Below the pieces are notes generated by a model. The model had not been told where the DNA came from. It was given only the letters and a program-made list of their open reading frames with translations, and searched no databases. 64,000 nt of DNA from Mesorhizobium sp. 113-3-3 (GTDB lineage Bacteria > Pseudomonadota > Alphaproteobacteria > Rhizobiales > Rhizobiaceae), in assembly GCF_016756495.1 (NCBI RefSeq), contig NZ_AP023243.1, positions 3,600,501 through 3,664,500 on the forward strand, read 5' to 3'. Positions 28,474 to 37,277 of the stretch are shown piece by piece; within the stretch, counting starts at the first letter, position 1; each line of letters starts with the position of its first letter. The position numbers and the translations under genes are program-made.

Positions 28474-28499
28474 CTTGTCGGTCATCCTGACGCCTTGGG

Positions 28500-29198
28500 T
28501 CAGGCCGAAGCGCGGACATTGTGCTTGCGCTTCATGAAGTCCTTGGCGGTCTCGACCGCCACCGCGGCATCGCGGCAATAGGCGTCGGCGCCTACGGCCT
28601 TGCCGAATTCCTCGTTGAGCGGCGCACCGCCGACCAGCACGACATAATCGTCGCGGATGCCCTTTTCCTTCATCGTGTCGATGACGACCTTCATGTAGGG
28701 CATGGTCGTGGTCAAAAGCGCCGACATACCGATGATGTCGGGCTGATGCTGCTCGATCGCATCGAGATATTTTTCGACCGCATTGTTGATGCCGAGGTCG
28801 ATGACGTCGAAGCCGGCACCTTCCATCATCATGCCGACCAGGTTCTTGCCGATGTCGTGGATGTCGCCCTTGACGGTGCCGATGACCATCTTGCCCTGCT
28901 TGGGCGCGCCGGTGGCGGCGAGCAGCGGGCGCAGAATGAACATGCCGGCCTTCATGGCGTTGGCGGACAGCAGCACTTCGGGAACGAACAGGATGCCGTC
29001 GCGAAAATCCTCGCCGACGATGCGCATGCCCTCGACCAGCGCCTCGGTCAGAACCTTGTAGGGCGCCCAGCCGCGCTCGAGCAGGATGCGCGTGCCTTCC
29101 TCGATCTCTTCCTTCAACCCGTCATAGAGATCGTCGTGCATTTGCTGCACCAACTCATCGTCGGAAAGTTCAGAAAGGATGATCTCGTCGTCGGACAT
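28500..29198 (-). CDS. Corrinoid (B12-binding) methyl-carrier protein, MtbC/MttC-like
   Basis: 232 residues from ATG 29198. The N-terminal helical cap domain (about 10-95) is followed by the cobalamin domain with D112-x-H114-x-x-G117 (GDIHDIGKN), then GMSALLTTT and VLVGGAPL. This is the methyl carrier between MttB-type and methyl-THF methyltransferases. The first 34 residues hold 14 Asp/Glu and almost no basic residues. Divergent from mttB across 289 bp of shared regulatory DNA. A longer start adds 13 residues without family support. Confidence 0.92.
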   Translation of the reverse strand: MSDDEIILSELSDDELVQQMHDDLYDGLKEEIEEGTRILLERGWAPYKVLTEALVEGMRIVGEDFRDGILFVPEVLLSANAMKAGMFILRPLLAATGAPKQGKMVIGTVKGDIHDIGKNLVGMMMEGAGFDVIDLGINNAVEKYLDAIEQHQPDIIGMSALLTTTMPYMKVVIDTMKEKGIRDDYVVLVGGAPLNEEFGKAVGADAYCRDAAVAVETAKDFMKRKHNVRASA

Positions 29199-29222
29199 TT
29201 TTATCCAGCTCCTCACGGCATC

Positions 29223-29359
29223 GCGACTGTGTCGCAAGGCACAAAATATTGGCGTTCATACCTAACCCGCAACGGGCGGGTATCCATAGCTGATTTGCGA
29301 CTTCCCGCAAAAGGAAAGCGACTGGAAAATCTATTGGTTTTCTTGTCGATTTTGCGACA
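29223..29359. promoter_or_regulatory. Cluster of GCGAC/GTCGC elements between corrinoid-protein and mttB genes
   Basis: GCGAC-TGT-GTCGC at 29223-29235, TTTGCGAC at 29294-29301, GCGAC at 29318-29322, and TGTCG-N6-CGACA at 29344-29359. The TTTGCGAC core equals the half-site of the palindrome before the GlxA-type regulator. A candidate shared activator region for the divergent pair. Confidence 0.5.
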
Positions 29360-29487
29360 GGCGTTGGCGCGGACGGGCCGTTTCGAATAGGGTGCATGGC
29401 TACGATCCGGCGAAAGCCGCGCCATGCGGCCGCAACGGTTACGGACCAGCCATCGTCAGGCCAGGCCATATTCAGGGAAGAGCGATC

Positions 29488-31062
29488 ATGAGCGAACACG
29501 CGGCAGTCGACCAGGAAGCGTCAAACGCGCGGCGTGGGCGCGGTGCGAGCGGCGGAGCGGCGGCCAGGCGCGCCGCGCGTTCCGGCGGCGGACCAGGCAC
29601 CCAGCTCACCTACATCAAGCGCAAGATCAACATCTATGAGGTGCTCGACGAGGAAGGGCTCGCCCTGATCGAGAAGAACACCGATACGGTGCTGGAAGAG
29701 ATCGGCATCATCTTTCGCGATGACGCCGAAGCGCTGCAGCTGTGGAAAGAGGCCGGAGCCGACGTCAAGGGCGAGCGCGTGCATTTCCCCAAGGGGCTTT
29801 GCCGTTCGCTGCTGAAGACCGCACCGTCCGTCTATACCCAGCACGCCCGTAATTCCGAGCGCTCGGTGCAGATCGGCGGCAACGCCACCGTCTTCGCGCC
29901 GGTCTACGGCCCGCCCTTCGTGCGCGACCTCAACGGCGTCAGGCGCTATGCCACTATCGAGGATTTCCAGAATTTCGTGAAGCTCGCCTATATGGCGCCT
30001 TCGATCCACCATTCGGGCGGCACGGTGTGCGAGCCGGTCGACGTGCCGGTCAACAAGCGCCACCTCGACATGATCTACTCGCACATAAAATATTCGGACA
30101 AGCCGTTCATGGGCTCGGTGACGGCGCCGGAGCGCGCCGAGGACACGGTGGCGATGGCGAAGCTCGTCTTCGGCGACGACTTCGTCGAGAACAATACGGT
30201 GCTGACCAGCCTGATCAACGCCAACTCGCCGATGGTGTTCGACGAGACCATGCTCGGCGCCCTGAAAGTCTATTCGCGCCACAACCAGGCCTGCATCGTC
30301 ACGCCGTTCATCCTTGCCGGCGCGATGAGCCCGGTGACGGTCGCCGGCACGCTGACCCAGGTTCTGGCCGAGGTGCTGGCCGGCGCATCGTTTACGCAGC
30401 TGATCCGCCCGGGCGCGCCGGTGCTGTTCGGCACCTTCGCCTCGTCGATCTCGATGCAGTCGGGCGCGCCGACCTTCGGCACGCCGGAACCGTCGCTGGT
30501 GTCCTATGGCGCGGCCCAGCTGGCGCGCCGTCTCGGCCTCCCGTTCCGCACCGGCGGTTCGCTCTGCGCCTCCAAGGTTCCGGATGCGCAGGCCGCCTAT
30601 GAGAGCGCCAACACGCTGAACTCGACGATCCTTGCCGGCACCAACTTCGTCCTCCACTCGGCCGGCTGGCTCGAGGGCGGGCTGGCGTCCTGCTATGAAA
30701 AATTCATGATGGACATCGACCAGCTCGGCATGCAGCAGAAATTCGCCGAAGGCGTCGACCTGTCGGAGAACGGCCAGGCGATGGATGCCATCCGCCAGGT
30801 CGGCCCAGGCAGCCACTATCTCGGCTGCGACCACACCCAGGCCAATTTCCAGACCGCGTTCTATCGCTCCAGCATCGCCGACAACAATTCCTACGAGCAG
30901 TGGCTGGCCGAAGGCGAGAAGACCGCGCCGCAGCGCGCCAACGAGCTCGCCCGCCGCTGGCTGGAAAGCTACGAAGCGCCGCATCTCGATCCGAGCATCG
31001 ACGAAGCGCTGAAGGAGTTCATCGCCAAGAAGAAGGGGTCGATGCCCGACGCCTTCACTTGA
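29488..31062 (+). CDS. MttB-family (non-pyrrolysine) methyltransferase 1
   Basis: 524 residues from ATG 29488 with AGGGAAG upstream. MttB landmarks include GGTVCEPVDV, SPMVFDETM, TPFILAGAMSPVT and ASCYEKFMMDIDQL. There is no in-frame UAG, so this is a MtgB-like enzyme that demethylates glycine betaine, proline betaine, carnitine or a similar compound rather than trimethylamine. The N-terminal 38 residues form an Arg/Gly/Ala tail with six Arg between 15 and 31. It faces its likely partner, the corrinoid protein, across a shared promoter. A DUF1638 gene and a ferredoxin-like gene flank the pair. Confidence 0.92.
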   Translation: MSEHAAVDQEASNARRGRGASGGAAARRAARSGGGPGTQLTYIKRKINIYEVLDEEGLALIEKNTDTVLEEIGIIFRDDAEALQLWKEAGADVKGERVHFPKGLCRSLLKTAPSVYTQHARNSERSVQIGGNATVFAPVYGPPFVRDLNGVRRYATIEDFQNFVKLAYMAPSIHHSGGTVCEPVDVPVNKRHLDMIYSHIKYSDKPFMGSVTAPERAEDTVAMAKLVFGDDFVENNTVLTSLINANSPMVFDETMLGALKVYSRHNQACIVTPFILAGAMSPVTVAGTLTQVLAEVLAGASFTQLIRPGAPVLFGTFASSISMQSGAPTFGTPEPSLVSYGAAQLARRLGLPFRTGGSLCASKVPDAQAAYESANTLNSTILAGTNFVLHSAGWLEGGLASCYEKFMMDIDQLGMQQKFAEGVDLSENGQAMDAIRQVGPGSHYLGCDHTQANFQTAFYRSSIADNNSYEQWLAEGEKTAPQRANELARRWLESYEAPHLDPSIDEALKEFIAKKKGSMPDAFT

Positions 31063-31159
31063 AAGGAGCCCGAGTCAGGCGGGGCTAAAGTCGCCAACAT
31101 CATCCACAAGGAAGTCTGGCGGAGCGCTTTCTCCGATCCGGACAAGAAGGGATGATTTT

Positions 31160-31840
31160 GTGCGCGGCATGATCGAAGCGATCACGGCCGCGCTTGGCGC
31201 CAACGGTCTCATCCTGCGTGGCGGCTTTGTTTTTCCTGGCGACGAGGATGCCCCTCATGGCCCCTCGGCTGCGCCGGCAAGGTCCTTGCTGTTGGTGGTT
31301 CAGGCGGGTGCGGCACCCTGGCCGCATTTCCTGCGCTGGTGGGAGCAGCAGCCACAGCAAACCGCTAATCCGCTCGACAATTGGTCGCGGCAGGTCATCG
31401 GCGATGTGGCCAAGGCATTTGGCGCACGCGCGGTTTCGCCCTCCGACAAACCTTATCTGCCGTTCCAGCAATGGGCTGTCCGGGCTGAGGGGCTAAAGCC
31501 GTCGCCGCTCGGCATCCTCATGCATCCGCGATACGGGCTTTGGCATGCCTATCGCGGTGCCTTGTTGTTCGAGGACGAGATCGCGCTTCCGGAACAGGGC
31601 GCGGCAGTCCACCTTTGCGACGCCTGCGTCGAGAAACCTTGCCTGAAATCCTGTCCGGTCGATGCCTATTCCACGGAAGGTTTCGCCTACCAGTCCTGCC
31701 TGGCGCATGTGCGGGGAGGGAATGGCGAACCGTGCCGGAGTGGCGGCTGCCTCGATCGCAATGCCTGTCCCTATGGCACGGATTATCGCTATCCGCCTGA
31801 TGTCCAGGCCTTCCATATGGCGGCATTCGCCGGCCTGTAG
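31160..31840 (+). CDS. Ferredoxin-like protein with eight Cys (two possible Fe-S clusters)
   Basis: 226 residues from a GTG with AAGGGA upstream. Cys153, 156, 161 and 165 (CDACVEKPCLKSCP) form a 4Fe-4S motif; Cys180, 192, 197 and 203 could complete a second cluster. The N-terminal 150 residues lack a recognised fold, somewhat like QueG-type proteins. It lies 97 bp after mttB on the same strand. Supplying electrons for corrinoid reactivation by RACo is an attractive but unproven role. Confidence 0.75.
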   Translation: MRGMIEAITAALGANGLILRGGFVFPGDEDAPHGPSAAPARSLLLVVQAGAAPWPHFLRWWEQQPQQTANPLDNWSRQVIGDVAKAFGARAVSPSDKPYLPFQQWAVRAEGLKPSPLGILMHPRYGLWHAYRGALLFEDEIALPEQGAAVHLCDACVEKPCLKSCPVDAYSTEGFAYQSCLAHVRGGNGEPCRSGGCLDRNACPYGTDYRYPPDVQAFHMAAFAGL

Positions 31841-31945
31841 TTGTCACGCGATGCTGCACGACATGTTGACCACCAGGCTCAGGGAATGCCTTGCCGTGGC
31901 AGTTCGTGCGGATATGTATCGCCCATCGAACCAACGGAGCAGCCA

Positions 31946-32683
31946 ATGGCCAAGCAAGACCTCAGGATCAAGACCCGTGACGGCGTGGCGAAGGCGGGCC
32001 TGTTCCGCTCGGGCAAGACATCTCCGGCCAAGGCCGGCGTCGTTCTCTACCAGGACGCCTTCGGTCCGCGTCCGGCGCTGGACGGCATGGCCGAGCGGCT
32101 GGCGGGCGAGGGCTATGCGGTGCTGGTGCCTGACCTCTTCCATCGCAATGCGCCTTATGGTCCGTTCGATGCCAAGACGGCCTTTGTCGAGGAAAACACC
32201 AAGACGGCGCTGATGGCGCTGGTCACCGGTACGACGCAGGACATGACCATCAGCGACAGCGCCGCCTTTCTCGATGCCCTCGCCGGCGAAGGCGTTACGG
32301 GTCCCATCGGCACTGTCGGCTATTGCATGGGCGGCGCGCGGGCGCTCAACGCCGCCGCGGCCTACCCGGACAGGATCAGGGCCGCCGCCAGTTTCCACGG
32401 CGGCAATCTCGCCAGCGACGCCGCCGACAGCCCGCACCGCAAGGCGGCCTCCATCAAGGCACGCGTCTATGTCGGCATGGCCGGCGTCGACCGGAGTTTC
32501 CCGCCGGAACAATCGACGCGGCTGGCGGAAGCCCTGCGCAATGCCGAAGTCGACCACGCGATCGAGAACTATGTCGGCATGGCGCATGGCTGGTGCGTGC
32601 CGGACCACAGCGTCTACAACGAAGCCGGCGCCGAGCGGCATTGGCAAAGGCTGATCACGCTGTTTGCGGAAACGCTGGGGTAG
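31946..32683 (+). CDS. Dienelactone hydrolase family protein
   Basis: 245 residues from ATG 31946 (MAKQDLRIKTRDG), with GGAGC upstream. The DLH nucleophile motif is GYCMGGA (Cys), Asp lies in AGVDRSF, and His in GMAHGWC. Alpha/beta hydrolase fold acting on dienelactones or related esters; many homologues have no known substrate. An in-frame upstream start adds 35 residues without similarity. Stands alone 87 bp before the sigma-factor gene. Confidence 0.85.
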   Translation: MAKQDLRIKTRDGVAKAGLFRSGKTSPAKAGVVLYQDAFGPRPALDGMAERLAGEGYAVLVPDLFHRNAPYGPFDAKTAFVEENTKTALMALVTGTTQDMTISDSAAFLDALAGEGVTGPIGTVGYCMGGARALNAAAAYPDRIRAAASFHGGNLASDAADSPHRKAASIKARVYVGMAGVDRSFPPEQSTRLAEALRNAEVDHAIENYVGMAHGWCVPDHSVYNEAGAERHWQRLITLFAETLG

Positions 32684-32769
32684 CGCTTCAGCAGAAGGAA
32701 GAGGGCGCCTGCCAAAAAAATCTTTCCATCATCCCAAGGATTAGCCATTAGCCTTCGTCCAACAGGCAA

Positions 32770-33333
32770 ATGATGGCGATGATGCTGGATGAGAGCGAAG
32801 CCTCCGACGCCGAACTGATCGGGCGGGCGAAGGGCGGAGACAGGGGGGCCTTCGGCAAATTGCTGGAGCGCCACTACGACTTCGTCTATCGCGCCGCCTA
32901 TCGCTGGTGCGGCAAGAAGGCCGATGCCGAAGACATCGCCCAGGAAGTCTGCGTCCGGCTCGGCAAGGCGATCCGCGATTATCGTGGCGGCGCCGCCTTC
33001 ACGACATGGCTCTATTCCGTGACGATGAACGCCGCGCGCGACATGATGCGCAAGTCTGCTCGCGACATGGTCAAGACCGAAGCCTATGGCGTCCATGCGC
33101 TGATTTCGGGCGAGGCCCCCGCCGAACCGGAGGATCCGGCCGAGGCGTTGTGGGCCGCCGTGCGGCAGCTTCCGGACAAGCAGCGCGATGCGGTGCTGCT
33201 GGTCTATGGCGAGGGCTTGAGCCACGCGGCAGCCGCCGAGGCCATGGCGATCTCGGAGACGACGGTTTCCTGGCACATCCATGAAGCGAAGAAACGGCTG
33301 AAGACGCTGATGCGTTCAGCCGGGGAAGTGTGA
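32770..33333 (+). CDS. ECF-type RNA polymerase sigma factor
   Basis: 187 residues. Region 2 has YDFVYRAAYRWCGKKADAED and the DxxQE-like DIAQEVCVRLG; region 4 shows LPDKQRDAVLLVYGEGLSHA and an HTH ending TVSWHIHEAKKRLK. The region 4 residues agree with ECF sigma factors of alphaproteobacteria. The stop nearly abuts the start of the VWA gene, so the VWA protein with its membrane anchor is a good candidate regulator or target. Confidence 0.88.
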   Translation: MMAMMLDESEASDAELIGRAKGGDRGAFGKLLERHYDFVYRAAYRWCGKKADAEDIAQEVCVRLGKAIRDYRGGAAFTTWLYSVTMNAARDMMRKSARDMVKTEAYGVHALISGEAPAEPEDPAEALWAAVRQLPDKQRDAVLLVYGEGLSHAAAAEAMAISETTVSWHIHEAKKRLKTLMRSAGEV

Positions 33334-33335
33334 CC

Positions 33336-35498
33336 ATGGTCGACGACAACGAACTCAACAGGCTGCGCGATATCGCAGCACCGGCGCCGGGCGAGAGCGC
33401 GAAGGCGCGCGCCTTCGAAGCCGCCATGCGTGCCTACGACCAGGAAAATATTTCCGCCGTGACCCAAGGATCGGTCGGCGGCCTTCGTCTCACAGAGCGA
33501 GCACAAAAGCTCTGGAGCGAGATCATGCAAAAGAAACTCATCGCCACGCCGGCCATTGCCGGGCTCGTCGCCCTGCCGATCGCCGGATACGCCACCTTCC
33601 ATATGCTGAGGGAACAGCCGTCCAAATTCGGCGGCGACGAAAAGATTACCGAGACGCTGGCCGACAAGCCGGCGACCCTGAAGCCGGCCGAGCCGAAGCA
33701 GGCTCCAACCGGGTTGGAGAAGGACAAGAAGGCCGACGCGGATGTGGAAAGCCGCGACGCGACCGACGCGCTTGTGGCGCCGGCCTCGCCACCGAAATCC
33801 GAATCGACCGCGGTTGGCGGCGCGGCACGGCAGAATGCACTGGGGCGTGGTGTGCCGGCTGATGCTCCGGCAACAATCAACGAAACCGAGGCGGGCACTT
33901 TGAAGGCTTACAAGCCGGCACCTGCACCAACAGGTGAATTCGCGTTGGATGGTAGCACCAGGACCGCGCCCTACGCGTCACGGGTCGCTCGCGTGCCGGG
34001 AGCCGACTCCAAATTGATGGCACCTCAGCCGACCATCGCGCCGGCGGATCAGGTCGCACCGCAGGAGGAGAACCGCAACCGCGTCCAGGATTTCAAGACC
34101 AATCCGGTGCATGCCGCGCTTGAGGATCCGGTCTCGACCTTCTCGATCGATGTCGACACCGCCTCCTATTCCTTCGTGCGCCGTTCGCTGAAGGAAGGCT
34201 CCGTGCCGCAGGCCGACACGGTGCGTGTCGAGGAGATGATCAATTACTTCCCCTATGACTGGAAGGGGCCGGACTCGGCGTCGACACCGTTCAACTCGAC
34301 CGTCAGCGTCATGCCGACGCCATGGAACGAGCACACCAAGCTGATGCACGTCGCCATCAAGGGCTTCGACATCAAGTCGACCGAGCAGCCGAAGGCCAAT
34401 CTGGTGTTCCTGATCGACGTCTCGGGCTCGATGGACGAGCCCGACAAGCTGCCGCTGCTCAAGTCGGCATTCCGGCTGCTGGTCAGCAAGCTCAGGGCTG
34501 ACGACACGATCTCCATCGTCACCTATGCCGGCGAGGCCGGCACCGTGCTGATGCCGACCAGGGCGGCCGAAAAGGACAAGATCCTCAATGCCATCGACAA
34601 TCTCACGCCCGGCGGCTCGACCGCCGGCGAGGCCGGCATCAAGGAAGCCTACAAACTTGCCCAGCAATCCTTCGTCAAGGACGGCGTCAACCGGGTGATG
34701 CTGGCGACCGATGGCGACTTCAATGTCGGCCAGAGCGATGACGACGATCTCAAGCGCCTGATCGAGCAGGAGCGCAAGAGCGGGGTCTTCCTGTCGGTGT
34801 TCGGTTTCGGCCACGACAATCTGAACGACCAGATGATGCAGACCATCGCCCAGAACGGCAACGGCACCGCCGCCTATATCGACACGCTGGCCGAGGCGGA
34901 AAAGGTGCTGGTCGAGGACGCCTCCTCGACGCTGTTCCCGATCGCCAAGGACGTGAAGATCCAGGTCGAGTTCAACCCGAACAAGGTCTCGGAATATCGC
35001 CTGATCGGCTACGAGACCAGGGCGCTCAACCGCGAGGACTTCAACAACGACCGCGTCGATGCCGGCGATATCGGCTCGGGCCATTCGGTCACCGCGATCT
35101 ACGAGATCACGCCGAAAGGCAGCGGCGGCGAGCAGATCGATCCGCTGCGCTATGGCCAGGCCACGGTCAACAATGGCGGCGTCGCCAACGCGGACGAATA
35201 TGCCTTCGTCAAGATCCGCTACAAGCTGCCCAACGAGGACGTTTCGAAGCTGATCACCACGCCGGTGACCTCGGCCAACGAGGTGGCGTCCTTCGACCAG
35301 GCCAGCACCGACCAGCGCTTCTCCGTCGCGGTCGCGGCGTTCGGCCAGAAGCTGCGCGACGAGGATGCCACCGCGAAGTTCGGCTACGACAAGATCATGG
35401 AGATTGCCACTGCCGCCCGAGGAGCCGACCCGTTTGGGTACAGGTCAGAGTTCCTCTCACTCGTGCGCCTTGCCTCGGCGCTGGGCGATAACCGGTAG
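33336..35498 (+). CDS. Membrane-anchored VWA protein (YfbK-like, with DUF3520)
   Basis: 720 residues from ATG 33336. A cytoplasmic N-terminus of about 65 residues is followed by one membrane helix (66-88) and a long low-complexity Pro/Ala/Glu linker. A vWF N-terminal domain (VSTFSIDVDTASYSF, about 263), a VWA domain with the MIDAS DVSGSMD at 361 and a C-terminal DUF3520 domain follow. The topology suggests an external or periplasmic VWA sensor. Coupled to the sigma factor, the cytoplasmic part could act as an anti-sigma-like tether. A strong terminator follows. Confidence 0.87.
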   Translation: MVDDNELNRLRDIAAPAPGESAKARAFEAAMRAYDQENISAVTQGSVGGLRLTERAQKLWSEIMQKKLIATPAIAGLVALPIAGYATFHMLREQPSKFGGDEKITETLADKPATLKPAEPKQAPTGLEKDKKADADVESRDATDALVAPASPPKSESTAVGGAARQNALGRGVPADAPATINETEAGTLKAYKPAPAPTGEFALDGSTRTAPYASRVARVPGADSKLMAPQPTIAPADQVAPQEENRNRVQDFKTNPVHAALEDPVSTFSIDVDTASYSFVRRSLKEGSVPQADTVRVEEMINYFPYDWKGPDSASTPFNSTVSVMPTPWNEHTKLMHVAIKGFDIKSTEQPKANLVFLIDVSGSMDEPDKLPLLKSAFRLLVSKLRADDTISIVTYAGEAGTVLMPTRAAEKDKILNAIDNLTPGGSTAGEAGIKEAYKLAQQSFVKDGVNRVMLATDGDFNVGQSDDDDLKRLIEQERKSGVFLSVFGFGHDNLNDQMMQTIAQNGNGTAAYIDTLAEAEKVLVEDASSTLFPIAKDVKIQVEFNPNKVSEYRLIGYETRALNREDFNNDRVDAGDIGSGHSVTAIYEITPKGSGGEQIDPLRYGQATVNNGGVANADEYAFVKIRYKLPNEDVSKLITTPVTSANEVASFDQASTDQRFSVAVAAFGQKLRDEDATAKFGYDKIMEIATAARGADPFGYRSEFLSLVRLASALGDNR

Positions 35499-35571
35499 TG
35501 GCGATGACGGCCGGTTTCCTTCAGATGGGATCGTTCTGATACGAGGAAACCGGCCCACGGGCGGGTGAGGC

Positions 35572-35608
35572 AGGCCGGCGAGGGGTCATTCCCTTGCCGG
35601 CCTTTTTT
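35572..35608 (+). terminator. Terminator after the VWA gene
   Basis: AGGCCGGC...GCCGGCCT stem with one mismatch, about 13 bp, then TTTTTT. Confidence 0.85.
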
Positions 35609-35624
35609 CGGATCCGTCGATATT

Positions 35625-35738
35625 CAAGTCAGGCCGGCCTGCAAACGATGGTTTCCTGCGCTTCCGGTGCTCACGTACCCAAAAGTACGCTCCGCTCCGG
35701 TTCTCGGAACCCATCGTTTTCGACTCGGCCTGACCTGA
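35625..35738. repeat. Imperfect 114-bp palindromic intergenic element
   Basis: Long arms (from 35625 and to 35738) meet around CCAAAA at 35679-35684. The core GTAC flanks that centre on both sides. A highly structured element of the rhizobial intergenic-repeat kind; together with the terminator it fills most of the 366-bp gap without a gene. Confidence 0.7.
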
Positions 35739-35864
35739 ATCTCAACAGATCCTGGGGCATGGCGCTTTCCGGCATGATCGTTAAACTTCGCGGTATTTCC
35801 GGTACCGGATCGCAATGTCCTCTTGTTACACCGGCCATGTTTACAGGGCTTGAGGGAGCCGGAA

Positions 35865-36134
35865 TTGCAGATCAGAACTATCGCCAACTCGCCGCCGCCG
35901 GTGCGAGACGCTTCGACGGTTTCTTCAGCCCCGTCGGCCGAATCCAGACGTATCAGTGACGATGTCGCGCAGGCGCGTCACACCGCCATGTCGGCGCTGA
36001 CCAATGACCGGTTCCGCGCCATGCTGGAACAGATCACCGATCCGGCTGCGTCCGGTGCGCTGATGACGATGCGCGGCGACAATGTGGTCGACTTCAAGTC
36101 GGCGCAGTCGAGCTACGCCGACAACAGCGAATAA
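35865..36134 (+). CDS. Small hypothetical protein (about 89 aa), TTG start
   Basis: TTG at 35865 has AGGGAG seven bases upstream. The C-terminal half is ordered-looking (RFRAMLEQITDPAASGALMT then DNVVDFKSAQSSYADNSE) and the N-terminus is Ser/Pro-rich. No family is recognised. The ending VVDFKSAQ resembles short conserved Rhizobiales peptides, but this is weak. Convergent with bmt, ending 16 bp before its stop. Confidence 0.5.
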   Translation: MQIRTIANSPPPVRDASTVSSAPSAESRRISDDVAQARHTAMSALTNDRFRAMLEQITDPAASGALMTMRGDNVVDFKSAQSSYADNSE

Positions 36135-36149
36135 GCTGAGACTATCGCT

Positions 36150-37172
36150 TCATGCCCGGCTGCGGCGACGCTCGCGGCGGGCTTCGCTGGTTTCGGCGGT
36201 GTTTTCCGTCGCCACCTTGTTGCGCATCGGACCGATGCGCTCGACGATCGTCTCGACCGTCGGACGGCTGGCCTTGGTGTGGGCATCGAGCGCCTTGCGC
36301 ATGGCGGCGAGGTGCTGGAACGACGTGCCGCAGCAGCCGCCGACGATCTTGGCGCCGGCATCGACAGCGAGGCGCACATAGTCGGCCATCAGTTCCGGCG
36401 TGCCGGAATAATGGATCTCGGTGCCGCGGAATTCGGGGATGCCGCAATTGCCCTTGACGATCACCGTCGCCTGCGGCTTCGCCTCGGTCATGTCGAGCAG
36501 CGATGCGAGGATATCGGAGGCGCCGACGCCGCAATTGGCGCCAACGCCGAGCGGTGCCTGCGACAGCCCGTCGGCGACGCCATGGATGTCTTTCGGCAGC
36601 AGGCCCATCATGGTGCGGCCGGCGGTGTCGAAGGAGCCGGTATAGGTGTAGGGGAGGCCGACGCGGATCGCCGCTTCGGCGGCAGCGCGGATCTCGTCGG
36701 GCGCCGACATGGTCTCGATCCAGGCGACTTCGGCGCCGCCTTCCTTCAAACCTTCGATCTGCTCGGCGAAGGCGTCGACCGCCTCGTCATAGGTCATGGC
36801 GCCAAGCGGCACCAGCAATTCGCCGGTCGGGCCGACGGAGCCGGCAACGATCACCTTGCGGCCGGCCTTGTCGGCAACGGCCCGAGCAATCTCGGCGGCG
36901 CGCTTGTTCAGCGCGTGGACGCGGTCCTGCGCATGGTGGAGCTTCAGCCGGTGACGGGTGCCGCCGAAGGAGTTGGTCAGGATGATATCGGCGCCGGCAT
37001 CGACGAAATTCTGGTGCAGGCTGGTGATGGTGTCGGGCGCCGTCTCGTTCAGCAGCTCCGGCGCCTCGCCGGCCTCCAGACCCATCGCGAACAGATTGGT
37101 GCCGGTGGCGCCATCGGCCAGCAGCACACCCTTTTCAGCCAGCAGGGCATCGATCGGATTGGTCGTCGTCAT
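36150..37172 (-). CDS. bmt: Betaine-homocysteine S-methyltransferase (Bmt-like)
   Basis: 340 residues. A homocysteine-methyltransferase TIM barrel with LADGATGTNLF near the start, GANCGVGASD (first zinc Cys) and GGCCGTS (the other two Cys). It moves a methyl group from glycine betaine to homocysteine, giving dimethylglycine and methionine, as in Sinorhizobium Bmt. The final 11 residues hold six Arg (332-339). A 22-bp palindrome lies 34 bp upstream, the same element as before the methyl-THF:corrinoid methyltransferase. An XRE regulator gene is next upstream on the same strand. Confidence 0.87.
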   Translation of the reverse strand: MTTTNPIDALLAEKGVLLADGATGTNLFAMGLEAGEAPELLNETAPDTITSLHQNFVDAGADIILTNSFGGTRHRLKLHHAQDRVHALNKRAAEIARAVADKAGRKVIVAGSVGPTGELLVPLGAMTYDEAVDAFAEQIEGLKEGGAEVAWIETMSAPDEIRAAAEAAIRVGLPYTYTGSFDTAGRTMMGLLPKDIHGVADGLSQAPLGVGANCGVGASDILASLLDMTEAKPQATVIVKGNCGIPEFRGTEIHYSGTPELMADYVRLAVDAGAKIVGGCCGTSFQHLAAMRKALDAHTKASRPTVETIVERIGPMRNKVATENTAETSEARRERRRSRA

Positions 37173-37205
37173 CGGATTGGCTTTCGTGTTTCGAATTCAA
37201 ATAAG

Positions 37206-37227
37206 GATATAAAGAAGTCTTTATGTC
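37206..37227. promoter_or_regulatory. 22-bp palindrome before bmt, same element as 22802-22823
   Basis: GATATAAAGA (37206-37215), AG, TCTTTATGTC (37218-37227), one mismatch from perfect symmetry. Its shared sequence with the 22802 site suggests one regulator controls both genes. Confidence 0.75.
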
Positions 37228-37277
37228 TAGTCAATGATTTGCAGCGGCGATCTGCTGATAACCGCGATTGCCGCCGA

